In this document: in pieces, positions 8,797 through 20,782 of the stretch
How positions within the stretch are numbered: the first letter of the stretch is position 1
Layout: each line of letters begins with the position of its first letter
NCBI RefSeq assembly: GCF_900101755.1
Contig: NZ_FNAE01000004.1
Location: 124,001-188,000 of the forward strand
Origin: Ectopseudomonas alcaliphila
Lineage (GTDB): Bacteria > Pseudomonadota > Gammaproteobacteria > Pseudomonadales > Pseudomonadaceae
Length of the DNA stretch: 64,000 nt
Direction of reading: 5' to 3'
Position numbers and translations under genes: made by a program
The notes under the pieces: model-generated
The model's input: the letters and a program-made list of their open reading frames with translations, nothing else
What the model was told of the DNA's origin: nothing
Database searches by the model: none

Positions 8797-8850
8797 TCTC
8801 ATATCCCCTTGGCGGATCACGGCGCCACACGCGTGTGGCGCCGAGCTTAA

Positions 8851-11604
<2,754 letters not shown>

Positions 11605-11641
11605 TCAAGGCCCGCGGTTGTCGGGGCTCGCGAGGTGTTCG

Positions 11642-12070
11642 ATGGCGGATGCACGGCAAGCGGAACGGGGTGGTGGCCTTTACGAGCGACTGCTGCAGCG
11701 GCTTGCCCTGGCGCTGGAGGAGGCCGATACCGCCAGTCGCCTGCATGCTGAGCCGCTGCGCGAGCTGGAGCTCGATGGCCTGAGTCCGGCGGAGCTGGAT
11801 CTGATTCGTGCCTATCTCAATCGGGACCTGCACTGGTTGCGGGGCTGGCATGCGGCGGCCGAGGAGCTGGCGCTTATTCAGCGTCAGCCCGTGCGGGTGA
11901 GCAAGGGCCCCTCTGCTCGCCCGCTGGCCAAGACCAAGCCGCTGCTCAAGCGGCGCCAGGCATTGTGTTGTGCCCTCTGCGGTACGCCGGTGGCCTGGCA
12001 GCGAGGCCTGCATGCCCAGGCCTGTCAGGCCTGTGGTTCGAAGTTGTTTCGTAGCGGTCATCCCCGCTAG
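11642..12070 (+). CDS. YbeL-like zinc-ribbon protein (DUF1451 type)
   Basis: This 142-residue cytoplasmic protein has a helical N-terminus (YERLLQRLALALEEA...LELDGLSPAELDLIRAYLNRDL) and a C-terminal zinc ribbon with two CxxC pairs: CCALCGTP and ACQACGSKLF. E. coli ybeL, also next to leuS, encodes the same type of protein, of unknown function. The ATG at 11642 (MADARQAERGG) is chosen over a TTG at 11618 that would add eight residues. Its C-terminus runs into repeat DNA. No enzymatic motif is visible. Confidence 0.8.
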   Translation: MADARQAERGGGLYERLLQRLALALEEADTASRLHAEPLRELELDGLSPAELDLIRAYLNRDLHWLRGWHAAAEELALIQRQPVRVSKGPSARPLAKTKPLLKRRQALCCALCGTPVAWQRGLHAQACQACGSKLFRSGHPR

Positions 12071-12073
12071 CGG

Positions 12074-12150
12074 TCTCGGCTCGGGCTACCTGCTTCGCTC
12101 TACCTCCTGCATCCATACAGGCGTCGCCTGCGGTTTCAGCGGCCTGCTAG
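12074..12150. repeat. MITE-like intergenic repeat, partial (copy D)
   Basis: The sequence from CTCGGCTCGGGCTACCTGCT to GCGGCCTGCTAGGC is the reverse complement, with few changes, of the left end of the repeat at 42918-43190. Shared blocks include CTCTACCTCCTGCATCCAT and GTCGCCTGCG. It fills most of the gap between the YbeL-like gene and the DUF218 gene. Confidence 0.65.
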
Positions 12151-12174
12151 GCTAGGGCGCCCAGGAGGTGCCTG

Positions 12175-12945
12175 ATGCCGATTCGCTACATCCTCAAACA
12201 ACTGTTGATGCCACCAGGCGTCCTGCTGCTGCTGATGCTGCTGGGTTGGTGGTTGCGCCGGCGGTTTCCCCGACTGGCGATGGCCTGTTTCGCGACGGGT
12301 TTTGGCGGGCTCTGGCTGATGAGCCTGCCGGCGGTGATGCAGTGGGGGGCGGGACTGCTCGAACGTGAGCCGGTGCTGGAGGAGGCGCAATGGGCGACGC
12401 TGGCGCAGCGTGCCGACGCCATCGTGATTCTCGGTGCCGGGCGTGAGCAGAACGATCCGGGCTGGGGCAGCACCGATCAGCCCGGCCTGATGGCATTGGA
12501 ACGACTGCGCTACGCCGCTCGCCTGGCGCGAGCATCCGCTCTACCCTTGGCTGCAACCGGCGGCCTGCATTACGGCCAGCCGCCCAGTGAGGCCGCGCTG
12601 ATGGCGGATGCGATGCGGCGCGATTATGGGCTGGAGATCCGCTGGCTGGAGGAGCAGAGCCGCACCACCTGGGAAAATGCTCAACTGAGCGCCGAGCTGT
12701 TGCAGGCGCAGGGGGTGCAGCGCGTGGTGCTGGTGACCCAGGCCTGGCACATGCCACGGGCGCGCTGGTGTTTCGAGCAGGCTGGCTTCGAGGTGATCAC
12801 CGCGCCGATGGGGTACCTCAGCGCCGGCTATGAGCGTCCGCTGGGCGGCTGGCTGCCGGAGTCGAGGGTGATCTGGCAGAGCAGTCAGTTGCTCAACGAA
12901 GTGATCGGCTTGTTGGCTTATCCGCTGATTTACGGCCGTGATTGA
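12175..12945 (+). CDS. YdcF/ElyC-family DUF218 membrane protein
   Basis: This 256-residue protein has two N-terminal membrane helices (LLLLMLLGWWL and a second near residues 38-55) followed by a DUF218 domain (ADAIVILGAGREQND...ATGGLHYGQPPSEA...EEQSRTTWENAQLSAELL...VVLVTQAWHMPRARWCFEQAGF). The E. coli relative ElyC affects envelope integrity and peptidoglycan-precursor (lipid carrier) metabolism; the exact reaction is not known. It lies next to lnt, another envelope gene, but on the opposite strand. Family assignment is firm; function is inferred. Confidence 0.88.
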   Translation: MPIRYILKQLLMPPGVLLLLMLLGWWLRRRFPRLAMACFATGFGGLWLMSLPAVMQWGAGLLEREPVLEEAQWATLAQRADAIVILGAGREQNDPGWGSTDQPGLMALERLRYAARLARASALPLAATGGLHYGQPPSEAALMADAMRRDYGLEIRWLEEQSRTTWENAQLSAELLQAQGVQRVVLVTQAWHMPRARWCFEQAGFEVITAPMGYLSAGYERPLGGWLPESRVIWQSSQLLNEVIGLLAYPLIYGRD

Positions 12946-12962
12946 GTGCGCGCCTGATTCCT

Positions 12963-13032
12963 GTAGGAGCTGGCTTGCCAGCGATCCTGGGGGCATTCTG
13001 GCCGCACTGATCGCCAGCAAGCTGGCTCCTAC
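12963..13032. repeat. GTAG...CTAC REP palindrome
   Basis: GTAGGAGCTGGCTTGCCAGC (from 12963) is mirrored by GCCAGCAAGCTGGCTCCTAC (ending 13032), separated by about 24 bases. It lies between the convergent DUF218 and lnt genes. A degraded relative of the right half is present at 31825-31897. Confidence 0.85.
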
Positions 13033-13052
13033 GCAAAGCGTGTAGCCCGGAT

Positions 13053-14576
13053 CTAAAGCGTCTTGGCCATACGACTGGCCAGCAGCGCCCAGCCCAGCAA
13101 CAGCGCGCAGAGAATCGCCAGCGGCCAGATGCGCCATTGCAGATAAGGCGTGAGCCCCTGCATTGGCAGCACTTCGCCGTAGAGCACGCCTTGTTCGAAC
13201 TGCGGCAAACCGAACTGGATACGCCCCTGCGGATCGATCACCACGGTCATGCCGTTGTTGGTGGCGCGGATCATCCAGCGGCCGGCCTCCAGCGCGCGCA
13301 TCTGCGCCATCTGCAGGTGCTGCAGCGGGCCGATGGAGGTGCCGAACCAGGCGTCGTTGCTCACCGTCAGGAGAATTTCGCTGTCCGCTGCCAGTGCCGC
13401 TGCGAACTCCGGGTAGACCACTTCATAGCAGATGAATGGCGCGATGCGATGCCCTTTGGCCAGCAGCGGTGGCTGGTCGGCCGGTCCGCGGGCGAAGTCG
13501 GACATCGGCAGGTCGAAGAAGGCGATCAGGCCGCGCAGCACTTCCTGCAGTGGCACGTATTCGCCGAACGGCACCAGTTTCTGCTTGAGGTAGGTGCCCT
13601 CACCTTCGCCAAAGCTGGTGATCGCATTGTAATAACGCAGCTCGCCATGCTCGTTGGACTGGCGCACCGGCACGCCGGTGATCAGTGCCGTGTTGCGGTC
13701 ACGGGCGAAGCGATCCATCATGCCGATATAGCCCTGAGCCAGATCCTTGAGTATCGGGATTGCCGTTTCCGGCCAGACCAGTATGTCGACCCGCTCGGCA
13801 CTGAAACTGAGGTCGCGATACAGCGCCAGCTGTGCGTTGAGCTGGGCCGGGTCCCATTTCAGGTTCTGCTCGACGTTACCCTGTACCGCAGCCACGCTCA
13901 GGCTGTTGCCTGCTGCCCGCGTCCAGTTGTGGTCCTTCAGCGCCAGGCCTGCGAGCCAGGGGCTCAGCAGCAGGAGCAGGGCGCAGACGTAGCGCGGTTT
14001 GTGCTTGCGCAGGCGCTCCAGGTTGATGATCAGCGCTGCCGACAGGGCGATGACGAAGGACGAAAGCCAGACGCCGCCGATCGGGACCAGGCCGCTCAGC
14101 GGGCCGTCGAGCTGGCTGTAGCCGGCATAGAGCCAGGGAAAACCGGTGAGGAGCCAGCCGCGAAATACTTCCTGGGCGACCCACAACGCGGCGAACGCCA
14201 GGGCGTCGGCCAGCGGCGCCTCGCTGCGGCGTATCCAGCGCGCCCAGAGTGCGGCGGTCAGGGCGAAGAACAGGCCCAGGCCAGCGACGAAACCCAGGGT
14301 GAGAATGCCGGCCAGCGCCGGCGACGCAGCGCCGTAGTCATGGATGCTGACGTATACCCAGCTGGTGCCAGAGGCGAACAGACCGAAGCCGTAGCTCCAA
14401 CCGCGCAGCGCTGCCTGGCCGGGGCGCAGATGGCGCAGGCCGAAATAGAACAGGGCAATGGACAGCACGGCCAGTGGCCAGAGATCGAACGGGGCGAGCG
14501 CCAGGGTGGTCAGGGCGCCTGCGCCGCAGGCGAGCAGGTGGCCGGGCCAGCCCGGGCGAGTGATCCATTGCAACAT
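13053..14576 (-). CDS. lnt: Apolipoprotein N-acyltransferase Lnt
   Basis: Lnt adds the third acyl chain to the N-terminal cysteine of lipoproteins in the inner membrane. From the ATG at 14576 (MLQWITRPGWPGHLL) it has 507 residues, against about 512 in E. coli. Several membrane helices precede a nitrilase-fold domain with the catalytic triad visible: Glu270 in VWPETAIP, Lys333 in KQKLVPFGEYVP and Cys383 in APFICYEVVYPE. A last helix lies at the C-terminus. An upstream ATG at 14636 would add 20 residues of poor signal character. It is downstream of miaB-ybeZ-ybeY-corC but separated from corC by about 230 bases of repeat DNA. Confidence 0.96.
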   Translation of the reverse strand: MLQWITRPGWPGHLLACGAGALTTLALAPFDLWPLAVLSIALFYFGLRHLRPGQAALRGWSYGFGLFASGTSWVYVSIHDYGAASPALAGILTLGFVAGLGLFFALTAALWARWIRRSEAPLADALAFAALWVAQEVFRGWLLTGFPWLYAGYSQLDGPLSGLVPIGGVWLSSFVIALSAALIINLERLRKHKPRYVCALLLLLSPWLAGLALKDHNWTRAAGNSLSVAAVQGNVEQNLKWDPAQLNAQLALYRDLSFSAERVDILVWPETAIPILKDLAQGYIGMMDRFARDRNTALITGVPVRQSNEHGELRYYNAITSFGEGEGTYLKQKLVPFGEYVPLQEVLRGLIAFFDLPMSDFARGPADQPPLLAKGHRIAPFICYEVVYPEFAAALAADSEILLTVSNDAWFGTSIGPLQHLQMAQMRALEAGRWMIRATNNGMTVVIDPQGRIQFGLPQFEQGVLYGEVLPMQGLTPYLQWRIWPLAILCALLLGWALLASRMAKTL

Positions 14577-14667
14577 GGGGCAGATCCTTGGATGCGGGGT
14601 GGCGCAAGGGTAGGGGCAGGCAGTGGCAGGCGGCAAGTGCCAGGGCTGTTCTTAAAAAGCCATCTAT

Positions 14668-14738
14668 CGTCACTCCCGCGAAGGCGGGTGCCCAGGTGAT
14701 TCGCAGGTTCTGGATGCCCGCGTGCGCGGGTATGACGG
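14668..14738. repeat. Intergenic inverted repeat
   Basis: CGTCACTCCCGCGAAGGCGG on the left and CGCGGGTATGACG on the right form an imperfect inverted repeat with internal hairpins (CCCGCGAAGGCGGG and CCCGCGTGCGCGGG). It occupies most of the 230-base gap between lnt and corC. A second palindromic fragment, CCCGGATGCAATCCGGGG, lies at 14758-14776 and belongs to the family at 58953-59011. Confidence 0.7.
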
Positions 14739-14807
14739 CTTTTTCAGTGTTTCCCTGGCCCGGATGCAATCCGGGGAGGCGCTCTGGCCATCCCCGGATA
14801 CCAGCCG

Positions 14808-15647
14808 TCAGCGGCTGACCGGGGTCAGGCGCAGCAGGTGGATGCGGCGGCTGTCGGCGTTGAGTACGCGGAAGCGGAACTCGCCGATCTCGGTGACTTC
14901 GTTGCGCTTGGGCAGGTGGCCGAAGGCACTCATCACCAGGCCGCCGACTGTGTCGTACTCGTCATCGGAGAACTGGCTGTCGAAGGTTTCGTTGAAGCTG
15001 TCGATGGGCGTCAGCGCCTTGATCAGGTAGTCGCCGGAGGGCAGCGGCTTGATGTAGCCGTCTTCCTCGACATCGTGCTCGTCCTCGATGTCACCGACGA
15101 TCTGCTCCAGCACATCTTCGATGGTCACCAGGCCGGCCACGCCGCCGTATTCGTCGATCACCACGGCCATGTGGTTGTGGTTGGCGCGGAACTCGCGCAG
15201 CAACACATTCAGGCGTTTGGACTCGGGCACGAAAGTGGCCGGGCGCAGCAGATCCTTGATGTTGAAGTTGGGCTGGTCGCCCTGCAGGATCAGCGGCAGC
15301 AGATCCTTGGCCAGGAGGATGCCGATGACGTCGTCGAGGCTCTCGCCGACCACCGGGTAACGCGAGTGCGCGGCGTCGATGATGGCGGGCAGGAATTCGC
15401 GCGGGCTCTGACTGGCCTTGATGCTGATCATCTGCGAGCGCGGCACCATGATGTCGCGTACCTGCAGGTCGGCGACCTGAATGGCGCCTTCGACGATGGC
15501 CAGCGCTTCGCTGTCGAGCAGTTTGTTCTGGTGGGCTTCGCGCAGGACTTCCAGCAGTTCCTGGCGGTTTCTCGGCTCATGAGCAAAAGCCTGGGTCAGC
15601 TTGTTGAACCAGGACTTCTGCTCGTTGCTCGATCGGTCTTCGCTCAT
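14808..15647 (-). CDS. corC: CorC/YbeX-type CBS-domain protein
   Basis: This 279-residue cytoplasmic protein carries a pair of CBS domains (about residues 70-190: VRDIMVPRSQMISI and FVPESKRLNVLLREFRANHNHMAVVIDEYGGVAGLVTIED) and a C-terminal CorC_HlyC domain (about 205-279). The name derives from Mg2+/Co2+ efflux; the E. coli homologue YbeX has also been linked to ribosome metabolism. It has no membrane domain, so a transport role would need a partner. It is the last gene of miaB-ybeZ-ybeY-corC, six bases after ybeY. Confidence 0.95.
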   Translation of the reverse strand: MSEDRSSNEQKSWFNKLTQAFAHEPRNRQELLEVLREAHQNKLLDSEALAIVEGAIQVADLQVRDIMVPRSQMISIKASQSPREFLPAIIDAAHSRYPVVGESLDDVIGILLAKDLLPLILQGDQPNFNIKDLLRPATFVPESKRLNVLLREFRANHNHMAVVIDEYGGVAGLVTIEDVLEQIVGDIEDEHDVEEDGYIKPLPSGDYLIKALTPIDSFNETFDSQFSDDEYDTVGGLVMSAFGHLPKRNEVTEIGEFRFRVLNADSRRIHLLRLTPVSR

Positions 15648-15653
15648 GGCGTT

Positions 15654-16133
15654 TTACTCGGGGTCCTTATCAATAGGAGATTCGTCGTCCGCGTACGGGT
15701 CGGGATGACCCAGTTCGGCGAGCAATTGTCGTTCCAGTTCTTCCATCTCGAGGGCTTCGTCTTCCTCGATGTGGTCATAGCCCAGCAGGTGCAGGCAACC
15801 GTGGATCACCAGGTGTGCCCAGTGCGCCTGCGGTGTCTTGCCTTGCTCGGCGGCTTCACGCTCGACCACCGGCACGCAGATCACCAGGTCACCCAGCAGC
15901 GGAATGTCGAGGATGCCGTCGGGAATCTCGGCGGGGAAGGACAATACGTTGGTGGCGTAGTCCCTGTGCCGCCAGGTGTGGTTCAGCTCGCGGCCTTCGG
16001 CCTCGTCGACCAGGCGGATGGTCAGCTCGGAGTCGGCAGTGCGCTGGCGCAGGGCCAGTTCGCACCAGCGGCGCAGTTGCGTTTCATCCGGATGCTGGCC
16101 GTCGGTGGCCAGTTGCAGATCGAGCTCAAGCAT
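15654..16133 (-). CDS. ybeY: Endoribonuclease YbeY
   Basis: YbeY is a zinc-dependent RNase involved in 16S rRNA 3'-end maturation and 70S quality control. The 159-residue protein has the metal-binding motif [11 protein letters not shown], with ligands His111, His115 and His121, and the conserved [13 protein letters not shown] segment. The ATG at 16133 ([12 protein letters not shown]) overlaps the end of ybeZ by eight bases; an ATG at 16169 would lie deeper inside ybeZ. It keeps the common ybeZ-ybeY-corC order. Confidence 0.96.
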   Translation of the reverse strand: MLELDLQLATDGQHPDETQLRRWCELALRQRTADSELTIRLVDEAEGRELNHTWRHRDYATNVLSFPAEIPDGILDIPLLGDLVICVPVVEREAAEQGKTPQAHWAHLVIHGCLHLLGYDHIEEDEALEMEELERQLLAELGHPDPYADDESPIDKDPE

Positions 16134-17163
16134 CGTTGTTGTCGACCTTGCCGTGCAGGCGCGCGTCATGGCGCTCGTAGGCTTCGACGATGCGCTGCAC
16201 CAGCGGATGGCGCACCACGTCCTTGGGCTTGAAGTGGGTGAAGCTGATGCCGGGCACGTCGCGCAGCACCTCGATGACGTGCGCCAGGCCGCTCCTGGTG
16301 CCGCGCGGCAGGTCGACCTGGGTGATGTCGCCGGTGATCACGGCGGTGGAGCCGAAACCGATACGGGTGAGGAACATCTTCATCTGCTCGACGGTGGTGT
16401 TCTGACTCTCGTCGAGAATGATGAAGCTGTTGTTAAGGGTGCGGCCACGCATGTAGGCCAGCGGCGCGATCTCGATCACCTGCTTCTCGATCAGCTTGGC
16501 CACGTATTCGAAGCCGAGCATCTCGTACAGTGCGTCGTACAGCGGGCGCAGGTAAGGGTCGATCTTCTGCGCCAGGTCGCCGGGCAGGAAGCCGAGTTTC
16601 TCACCGGCCTCGACTGCCGGGCGCACCAGCAGGATGCGCCGCACCTGCTCGCGCTCCAGCGCATCCACTGCGCAGGCCACGGCCAGGTAGGTCTTGCCGG
16701 TGCCGGCCGGACCGATGCCGAAGTTGATGTCGTTGTCGAGGATCGCCTTGACGTAGCGCTGCTGGTTGGCGCCGCGTGGCTTGATCACGCCCTTCTTGGT
16801 GCGCAGGCTGACTTGCGGCAGGTTGCTGGGGTTGACCAGCTCTTCGACGCCGGACTCCTGCAGATACAGGTGCACCAGGTCGGGCGACAGCTCGGTGGCT
16901 TTGGTTTCGCGGTACAGCTTGCGCAGCAGTTGCTCGGCAGCCTGGGTTTTTTCGGTGCTGCCAAGCATCTCGAACTGGTTGCCGCGGTTGCGGATTTCCA
17001 GGCCGAGGCGCTCTTCGATCAGGCGCAGATGCTCGTCGAACTGGCCGCAGAGGTTGGCGAAACGGCGGGCCTCGAAAGGTTCGAGGGTGAAACGATGAGG
17101 TTCTAGAGAGGCGTTCAAGGTGATGGTGTGATCGTCACTTGTCTGGGTATGGAAAGGCAGCAT
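16126..17163 (-). CDS. ybeZ: PhoH-like ATPase YbeZ
   Basis: This 345-residue PhoH-family NTPase has an N-terminal KH-like/PhoH-associated region, a Walker A motif [11 protein letters not shown], a Walker B-like [10 protein letters not shown] and an arginine-rich C-terminus. YbeZ partners YbeY in rRNA processing. The ATG at 17163 ([12 protein letters not shown]) is taken as start; one at 17181 would add six residues. It is 42 bases downstream of miaB on the same strand and overlaps ybeY, so the three are probably one transcript. Confidence 0.94.
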   Translation of the reverse strand: MLPFHTQTSDDHTITLNASLEPHRFTLEPFEARRFANLCGQFDEHLRLIEERLGLEIRNRGNQFEMLGSTEKTQAAEQLLRKLYRETKATELSPDLVHLYLQESGVEELVNPSNLPQVSLRTKKGVIKPRGANQQRYVKAILDNDINFGIGPAGTGKTYLAVACAVDALEREQVRRILLVRPAVEAGEKLGFLPGDLAQKIDPYLRPLYDALYEMLGFEYVAKLIEKQVIEIAPLAYMRGRTLNNSFIILDESQNTTVEQMKMFLTRIGFGSTAVITGDITQVDLPRGTRSGLAHVIEVLRDVPGISFTHFKPKDVVRHPLVQRIVEAYERHDARLHGKVDNNDA

Positions 17164-17205
17164 AACGCCGGTCGCCCACAACGCAAAGTGTGGGCAATTA
17201 CGGCT

Positions 17206-18549
17206 TCAGTTGAGGGTGCTGGCATCCAGCAGAGTACCGCGCAGCGAATGGGGCAGGGCGTCGTCGATGTGCACGTCGACGAACTGGCCGATCAGGCGCG
17301 GATTATCGCAACGGAAATTGACGATGCGGTTCTGCTCGGTACGGCCCTGGAGCATGCCCGGGTCCTTCTTCGAATAGTCGCTGACCAGGATGCGCTGCAC
17401 CGTGCCGACCATGCGCCGGCTGTTCTCGAAGCCGTTCTGGTTGATGCGATGCTGGAGCAGGGCCAGGCGCTGCTTCTTCACCTCGTCTGGGGTGTCGTCC
17501 ACCAGGTCGGCGGCCGGGGTGCCGGGGCGCGAGCTATAGATGAAGGAGAAGGAGAAGTCGAAACCGACGTCCTCGATCAGCTTCATGGTCTGCTCGAAAT
17601 CCTTTTCGGTCTCGCCGGGGAAGCCGACGATGAAGTCCGAGCTGATCAGGATATCCGGCACTGCTGCACGCAGTTTGCGGATGCGCGACTTGTACTCCAG
17701 CGCGGTGTGGTTGCGCTTCATCGCCGCGAGGATACGGTCGGAGCCGGACTGCACCGGCAGGTGCAGGTATTTGACCAGCTGCGGGATCTCGGCGTGAGCG
17801 GCGATGATCGCGTCGGAGAACTCCAGCGGGTGGCTGGTGGTGTAGCGGATACGCTCGATGCCATCGAGGGCTGCCACCGCATGCAGCAGCTCGGCGAAGT
17901 CGACGATACGGCCGTCCGGTGCCGGGCCGCGGTAGCCGTTGACGTTCTGCCCGAGCAGGGTGACTTCCTTGACGCCCTTGTCGGTGAGCTGGGTGATTTC
18001 CAGCAGCACGTCGGCCAGCGGCCGGCTGACTTCCTCACCACGGGTGTAGGGCACCACGCAGAAGGTGCAGTACTTGCTGCAGCCTTCCATCACCGAGACG
18101 AAGGCGCTGGGGCCGTCGACGCGTGGCTCGGGCAGGCGGTCGAACTTCTCGATCTCGGGGAAGCTGATGTCGACTTGCGCGGTCTTGGTCAGGCGTGCAG
18201 CGTCGATCATTTCCGGCAGGCGGTGCAGGGTTTGCGGGCCGAACACCACATCGACATAGGGCGCGCGATCACGGATCGCCGCGCCTTCCTGGCTGGCTAC
18301 GCAGCCGCCGACGCCGATCACCAGATCCGGGTTGGCCTGCTTCAGCTCGCGCCAGCGGCCGAGCTGGGAGAACACCTTGTCCTGTGCCTTCTCGCGGATC
18401 GAGCAGGTATTGAGCAGGATGACGTCGGCGTCTTCGGGTTTTTCCGTGACCTCCAGGGCCTGATGCTCGCCCAGCAGGTCGACCATGCGCGAGCTGTCGT
18501 ACTCGTTCATCTGGCAACCGTGGGTTTCGATATAGAGCTTCTTGGTCAT
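17206..18549 (-). CDS. miaB: tRNA-2-methylthio-N6-dimethylallyladenosine synthase MiaB
   Basis: MiaB is a radical-SAM methylthiotransferase that modifies A37 of tRNAs reading U-starting codons. The 447-residue protein shows the auxiliary-cluster cysteines C12, C49 and C83 in the UPF0004 domain, the radical-SAM motif C157, C161 and C164 (CSKYCTFC), and a C-terminal TRAM domain ([21 protein letters not shown]). The ATG at 18549 ([19 protein letters not shown]) is clearly the start; longer in-frame extensions lack similarity. A short hairpin between miaB and ybeZ (GCCCACA / TGTGGGC, about 17171-17193) could tune read-through. Confidence 0.97.
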   Translation of the reverse strand: MTKKLYIETHGCQMNEYDSSRMVDLLGEHQALEVTEKPEDADVILLNTCSIREKAQDKVFSQLGRWRELKQANPDLVIGVGGCVASQEGAAIRDRAPYVDVVFGPQTLHRLPEMIDAARLTKTAQVDISFPEIEKFDRLPEPRVDGPSAFVSVMEGCSKYCTFCVVPYTRGEEVSRPLADVLLEITQLTDKGVKEVTLLGQNVNGYRGPAPDGRIVDFAELLHAVAALDGIERIRYTTSHPLEFSDAIIAAHAEIPQLVKYLHLPVQSGSDRILAAMKRNHTALEYKSRIRKLRAAVPDILISSDFIVGFPGETEKDFEQTMKLIEDVGFDFSFSFIYSSRPGTPAADLVDDTPDEVKKQRLALLQHRINQNGFENSRRMVGTVQRILVSDYSKKDPGMLQGRTEQNRIVNFRCDNPRLIGQFVDVHIDDALPHSLRGTLLDASTLN

Positions 18550-18616
18550 GGCACTGTCTGAATTGGTTAAAAAATGACCGCGCATTATAGGCGTGTGCCA
18601 GGGGCGGCGCCACCGC

Positions 18617-19411
18617 TCAGCGTGTGCGTGAATAATCCTGCTCTGGTACCAGTTCATCGCCTTGCAGCAGATAGAGCGTATCGATCAGGTCGTAGGCGCT
18701 GCCGCCATAGCAGTCGCGCCCTTCACCGGTCAGGCGCAGGTGGTACTGGCCGTCATTCTCGGCCACACGCAACGTCTGAATGCTGCAACAGCGGGACGTG
18801 TCGGCTAACGGACTATCGGCATCGGTCTCTGCGAGGCGCAGGATGCGCTGGCGTTTTCCGTGCTGCCATTGTTCCAGTTGCGGGCAATTTCCTGCTCCCA
18901 CGGCGGGCATGAGCACCAGGCAGCTATCCGCTGCCGCCACGACATTGGCCAGGGCTCCTTCCACGGTTTGCGGGCAAGGTGGCGCTCTGTAGAGGCTCAG
19001 GCGCTCTTCGTGAGCGGCATCGCATAGTCGCTGGTTGGTTTGCAAGGCGCGTTGTAGACGGCTCTCATGTTCCAGATTGTGCTGGATATCCTGCGCGCTG
19101 GCGGGGTTGTCGATCAGTGGTCCGAGCAGGGCAATACAGTCCTGTTCACGGCCAGCCCTGAGGTAGGCGAGAGACAGATCGCTGCGTAGCCAGTACCAAT
19201 TGGCATCCAGGGTTTCGAGTCTGCAGGCATCCTGGCGCTGCTTGACCTGCTCCAGGCGAGCGATGGCGCCCTGGTAATCGCCGCGGGAGAAAAGGGCGTT
19301 GACCAGCGGACGCTGCAGCGCTTGCGCCGAGCAATCGTTTGCCACTGCATACGCGGGTAGCGTCAGAAGGACGATGAGCGGTAACGCGTATGAGGTTAGA
19401 TGATGGGGCAT
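18617..19411 (-). CDS. Putative periplasmic tetratricopeptide-like protein
   Basis: I do not recognise a named family. The 264-residue product starts with a good Sec signal peptide ([18 protein letters not shown], cleavage after AVA). The next ~100 residues are helical and TPR-like ([21 protein letters not shown]...[18 protein letters not shown]). The C-terminal half has several cysteines (CPQTVEG, SCLVLMP, CCSIQT, DCYGG), suggesting disulfides, and ends in a beta-rich region. It sits upstream of miaB on the same strand and is divergent from the DUF1820 gene. Position suggests equivalence to an uncharacterised P. aeruginosa gene (PA3979 region, recalled). Function unknown. Confidence 0.7.
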   Translation of the reverse strand: MPHHLTSYALPLIVLLTLPAYAVANDCSAQALQRPLVNALFSRGDYQGAIARLEQVKQRQDACRLETLDANWYWLRSDLSLAYLRAGREQDCIALLGPLIDNPASAQDIQHNLEHESRLQRALQTNQRLCDAAHEERLSLYRAPPCPQTVEGALANVVAAADSCLVLMPAVGAGNCPQLEQWQHGKRQRILRLAETDADSPLADTSRCCSIQTLRVAENDGQYHLRLTGEGRDCYGGSAYDLIDTLYLLQGDELVPEQDYSRTR

Positions 19412-19520
19412 GGGCTCTTCCTTGAAAGACGCTGCATGTTATTCCAGTCAGCGGCGTAAGGTCTTCTCACGGGACGCTGTGCTATCCTGCGCGCCCCGTT
19501 TTTCCTGACTTCGAGTCTTC

Positions 19521-19844
19521 ATGAGCAAGCGCGATCCCATCTACAAGGTGATTTTCCTCAACCAGGGACAGGTGTACGAGATGTATGCCAAGCAGATCTA
19601 TCAGAGCGATCTGTGGGGTTTTCTGGAAGTGGAGGAGTTCGTCTTTGGCGAGCGCAGCCAACTGGTGGTCGACCCCAGCGAGGAAAAGCTCAAGGCGCAG
19701 TTCGAGGGTGTGGTGCGCAGCTTCGTGCCGATGCACGCGATCATCCGCATCGACGAGGTGGAGCGCCTGGGCACGGCGAAAATCAGCGAGGCCAAGGGGG
19801 GCGGCAACGTGATGCCATTCCCCATGCCGATGCCGGACAAGTAA
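19521..19844 (+). CDS. DUF1820 family protein
   Basis: This 107-residue protein begins MSKRDPIYKVIFLNQGQVYE and contains YAKQIYQSDLWGFLEVEEFVFGE and VDPSEEKLKAQFEGV, the layout of the short DUF1820 family common in Pseudomonas and relatives. No catalytic motif or membrane segment is visible. The C-terminus is Gly/Pro/Met-rich (GGGNVMPFPMPMPDK). It has its own upstream region, divergent from the TPR-like gene. Function unknown. Confidence 0.85.
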   Translation: MSKRDPIYKVIFLNQGQVYEMYAKQIYQSDLWGFLEVEEFVFGERSQLVVDPSEEKLKAQFEGVVRSFVPMHAIIRIDEVERLGTAKISEAKGGGNVMPFPMPMPDK

Positions 19845-19879
19845 GCGCAGAGCCGAAGGATGCGCCTTGTGCACCAGCA

Positions 19880-19944
19880 GTAGGGTGGGCTTCAGCCCAC
19901 CAGCGGTATCGAGATGCTACTTGGTGGGCTGAAGCCCACCCTAC
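19880..19944. repeat. GTAG...CTAC REP palindrome with perfect 23-bp arms
   Basis: The left arm (19880-19902) starts GTAGGGTGGGCTTCAGCCC and the right arm (19922-19944) is its exact complement, ending in CTAC. A 19-base spacer separates them. Each arm also has a small internal hairpin (GGGCTTCAGCCC). It lies between the convergent DUF1820 and Sel1-repeat genes. Confidence 0.88.
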
Positions 19945-19981
19945 GGCTCAAGCGGATCGCCGCCCGGCCCACCCTGCGTGG

Positions 19982-20530
19982 TTAGGGCAGCGGCGCGAAG
20001 GGCGAACGACCTTCGGCGGTCTGCAGCTCCAGCAGGTAGCTGCGGAAGATCTGTCCCAGCACCTGGCTGGCGATTTCCAGCTCATCGCGACGCATCTGCG
20101 CCGATACCAGGTCGGCGCTGTCCATGGCTTCGTCCGAGCCATTGACCGATGCCATCTTCAATACGATGTAAGCCTGCACGTTGTTGGCCGGTACGCCTTC
20201 GCCACGGAAGAACATGGTGCCCAGGCGCAACTGCGCGTCGGCGTGGCCCTGCAGCGAGGCGCGTTCGAACCAGGTCAGGGCCTGCTTTAGATCGCGCGGG
20301 GTGCGTTTGCCGTCGTAGTAGTACTCACCCAGCTCATAGGCCGCCTGCATGTTGCCGGCTCGTGCCATTTCCTGGCAGCTGGCCAGGGCATCAGGCATCT
20401 CTTCGGGGGAGGCGTTCAGCGCGCAGCTGCCGCTGGCGGGGATCAACAGCGAATTGCCGCCTGCGAATGCAAACAGCGGGAGGAAAAGCAACAGGCAGCC
20501 CAGGGACAGGGTGCGGCCGGTGCGGTTCAT
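19982..20530 (-). CDS. Secreted Sel1-repeat protein
   Basis: The ATG at 20530 gives a 182-residue protein with a Sec signal peptide (LSLGCLLLFLPLFAFAGG). Two to three Sel1-like repeats follow (AAYELGEYYYDGKRTPRDLKQALTWF and DAQLRLGTMFFRGEGVPANNVQAYIV). Sel1 repeats are TPR-like helical pairs that mediate protein contacts, typically in the periplasm for secreted members. The C-terminal helix (LEIASQVLGQIFRSYLLEL) looks like a capping helix. No enzymatic domain is seen and the role is unknown. An earlier ATG at 20584 would place 18 residues before the signal peptide and is not favoured. Confidence 0.82.
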   Translation of the reverse strand: MNRTGRTLSLGCLLLFLPLFAFAGGNSLLIPASGSCALNASPEEMPDALASCQEMARAGNMQAAYELGEYYYDGKRTPRDLKQALTWFERASLQGHADAQLRLGTMFFRGEGVPANNVQAYIVLKMASVNGSDEAMDSADLVSAQMRRDELEIASQVLGQIFRSYLLELQTAEGRSPFAPLP

Positions 20531-20643
20531 CTGGATAACGGGACCTCGGCAGTTCAGGGCGGGTGACGTGCCCGGTCGGCGCAAAACGTGCCGACCGTCG
20601 CATTATGGAATAAACCGCGCGCTTGTTACAAAGGCTTTACCAG

Positions 20644-20782
20644 GCTGTCGAAAAACTACCTGCGTTGGCAATACTGCGTTAAAACCGGCCTCAAAATGCT
20701 CATTTACAGCACGTAAACTGCGCTTTTTCGGCCGTTTTTGCCTTGTCTTGCCTGCCTCGCCTACGTTTTTCAACAGCCTGTT
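20644..20782. repeat. MITE-like repeat with terminal inverted repeats (copy B)
   Basis: The element begins CAGGCTGTCGAAAAACTACC and ends GTAGGCGAGG-complement/TTTTTCAACAGCCTG, giving imperfect terminal inverted repeats (CAGGCTGTYGAAAAAC). The centre includes GCTCATTTACAGCACGTAAA and GCGCTTTTTCGG. It fills the gap between the Sel1 and membrane-protein genes. No ORF is supported. It is the best-preserved short copy of a family also seen near 2955, 12074 and 42918. Confidence 0.75.

Noticed and set aside
6877-8850. A 657-codon plus-strand frame across arfA, holA and lptE
   Set aside because: It spans three genes on the other strand and a REP element and has the low-complexity Gly/Val/Gln/Leu make-up of antisense translation.
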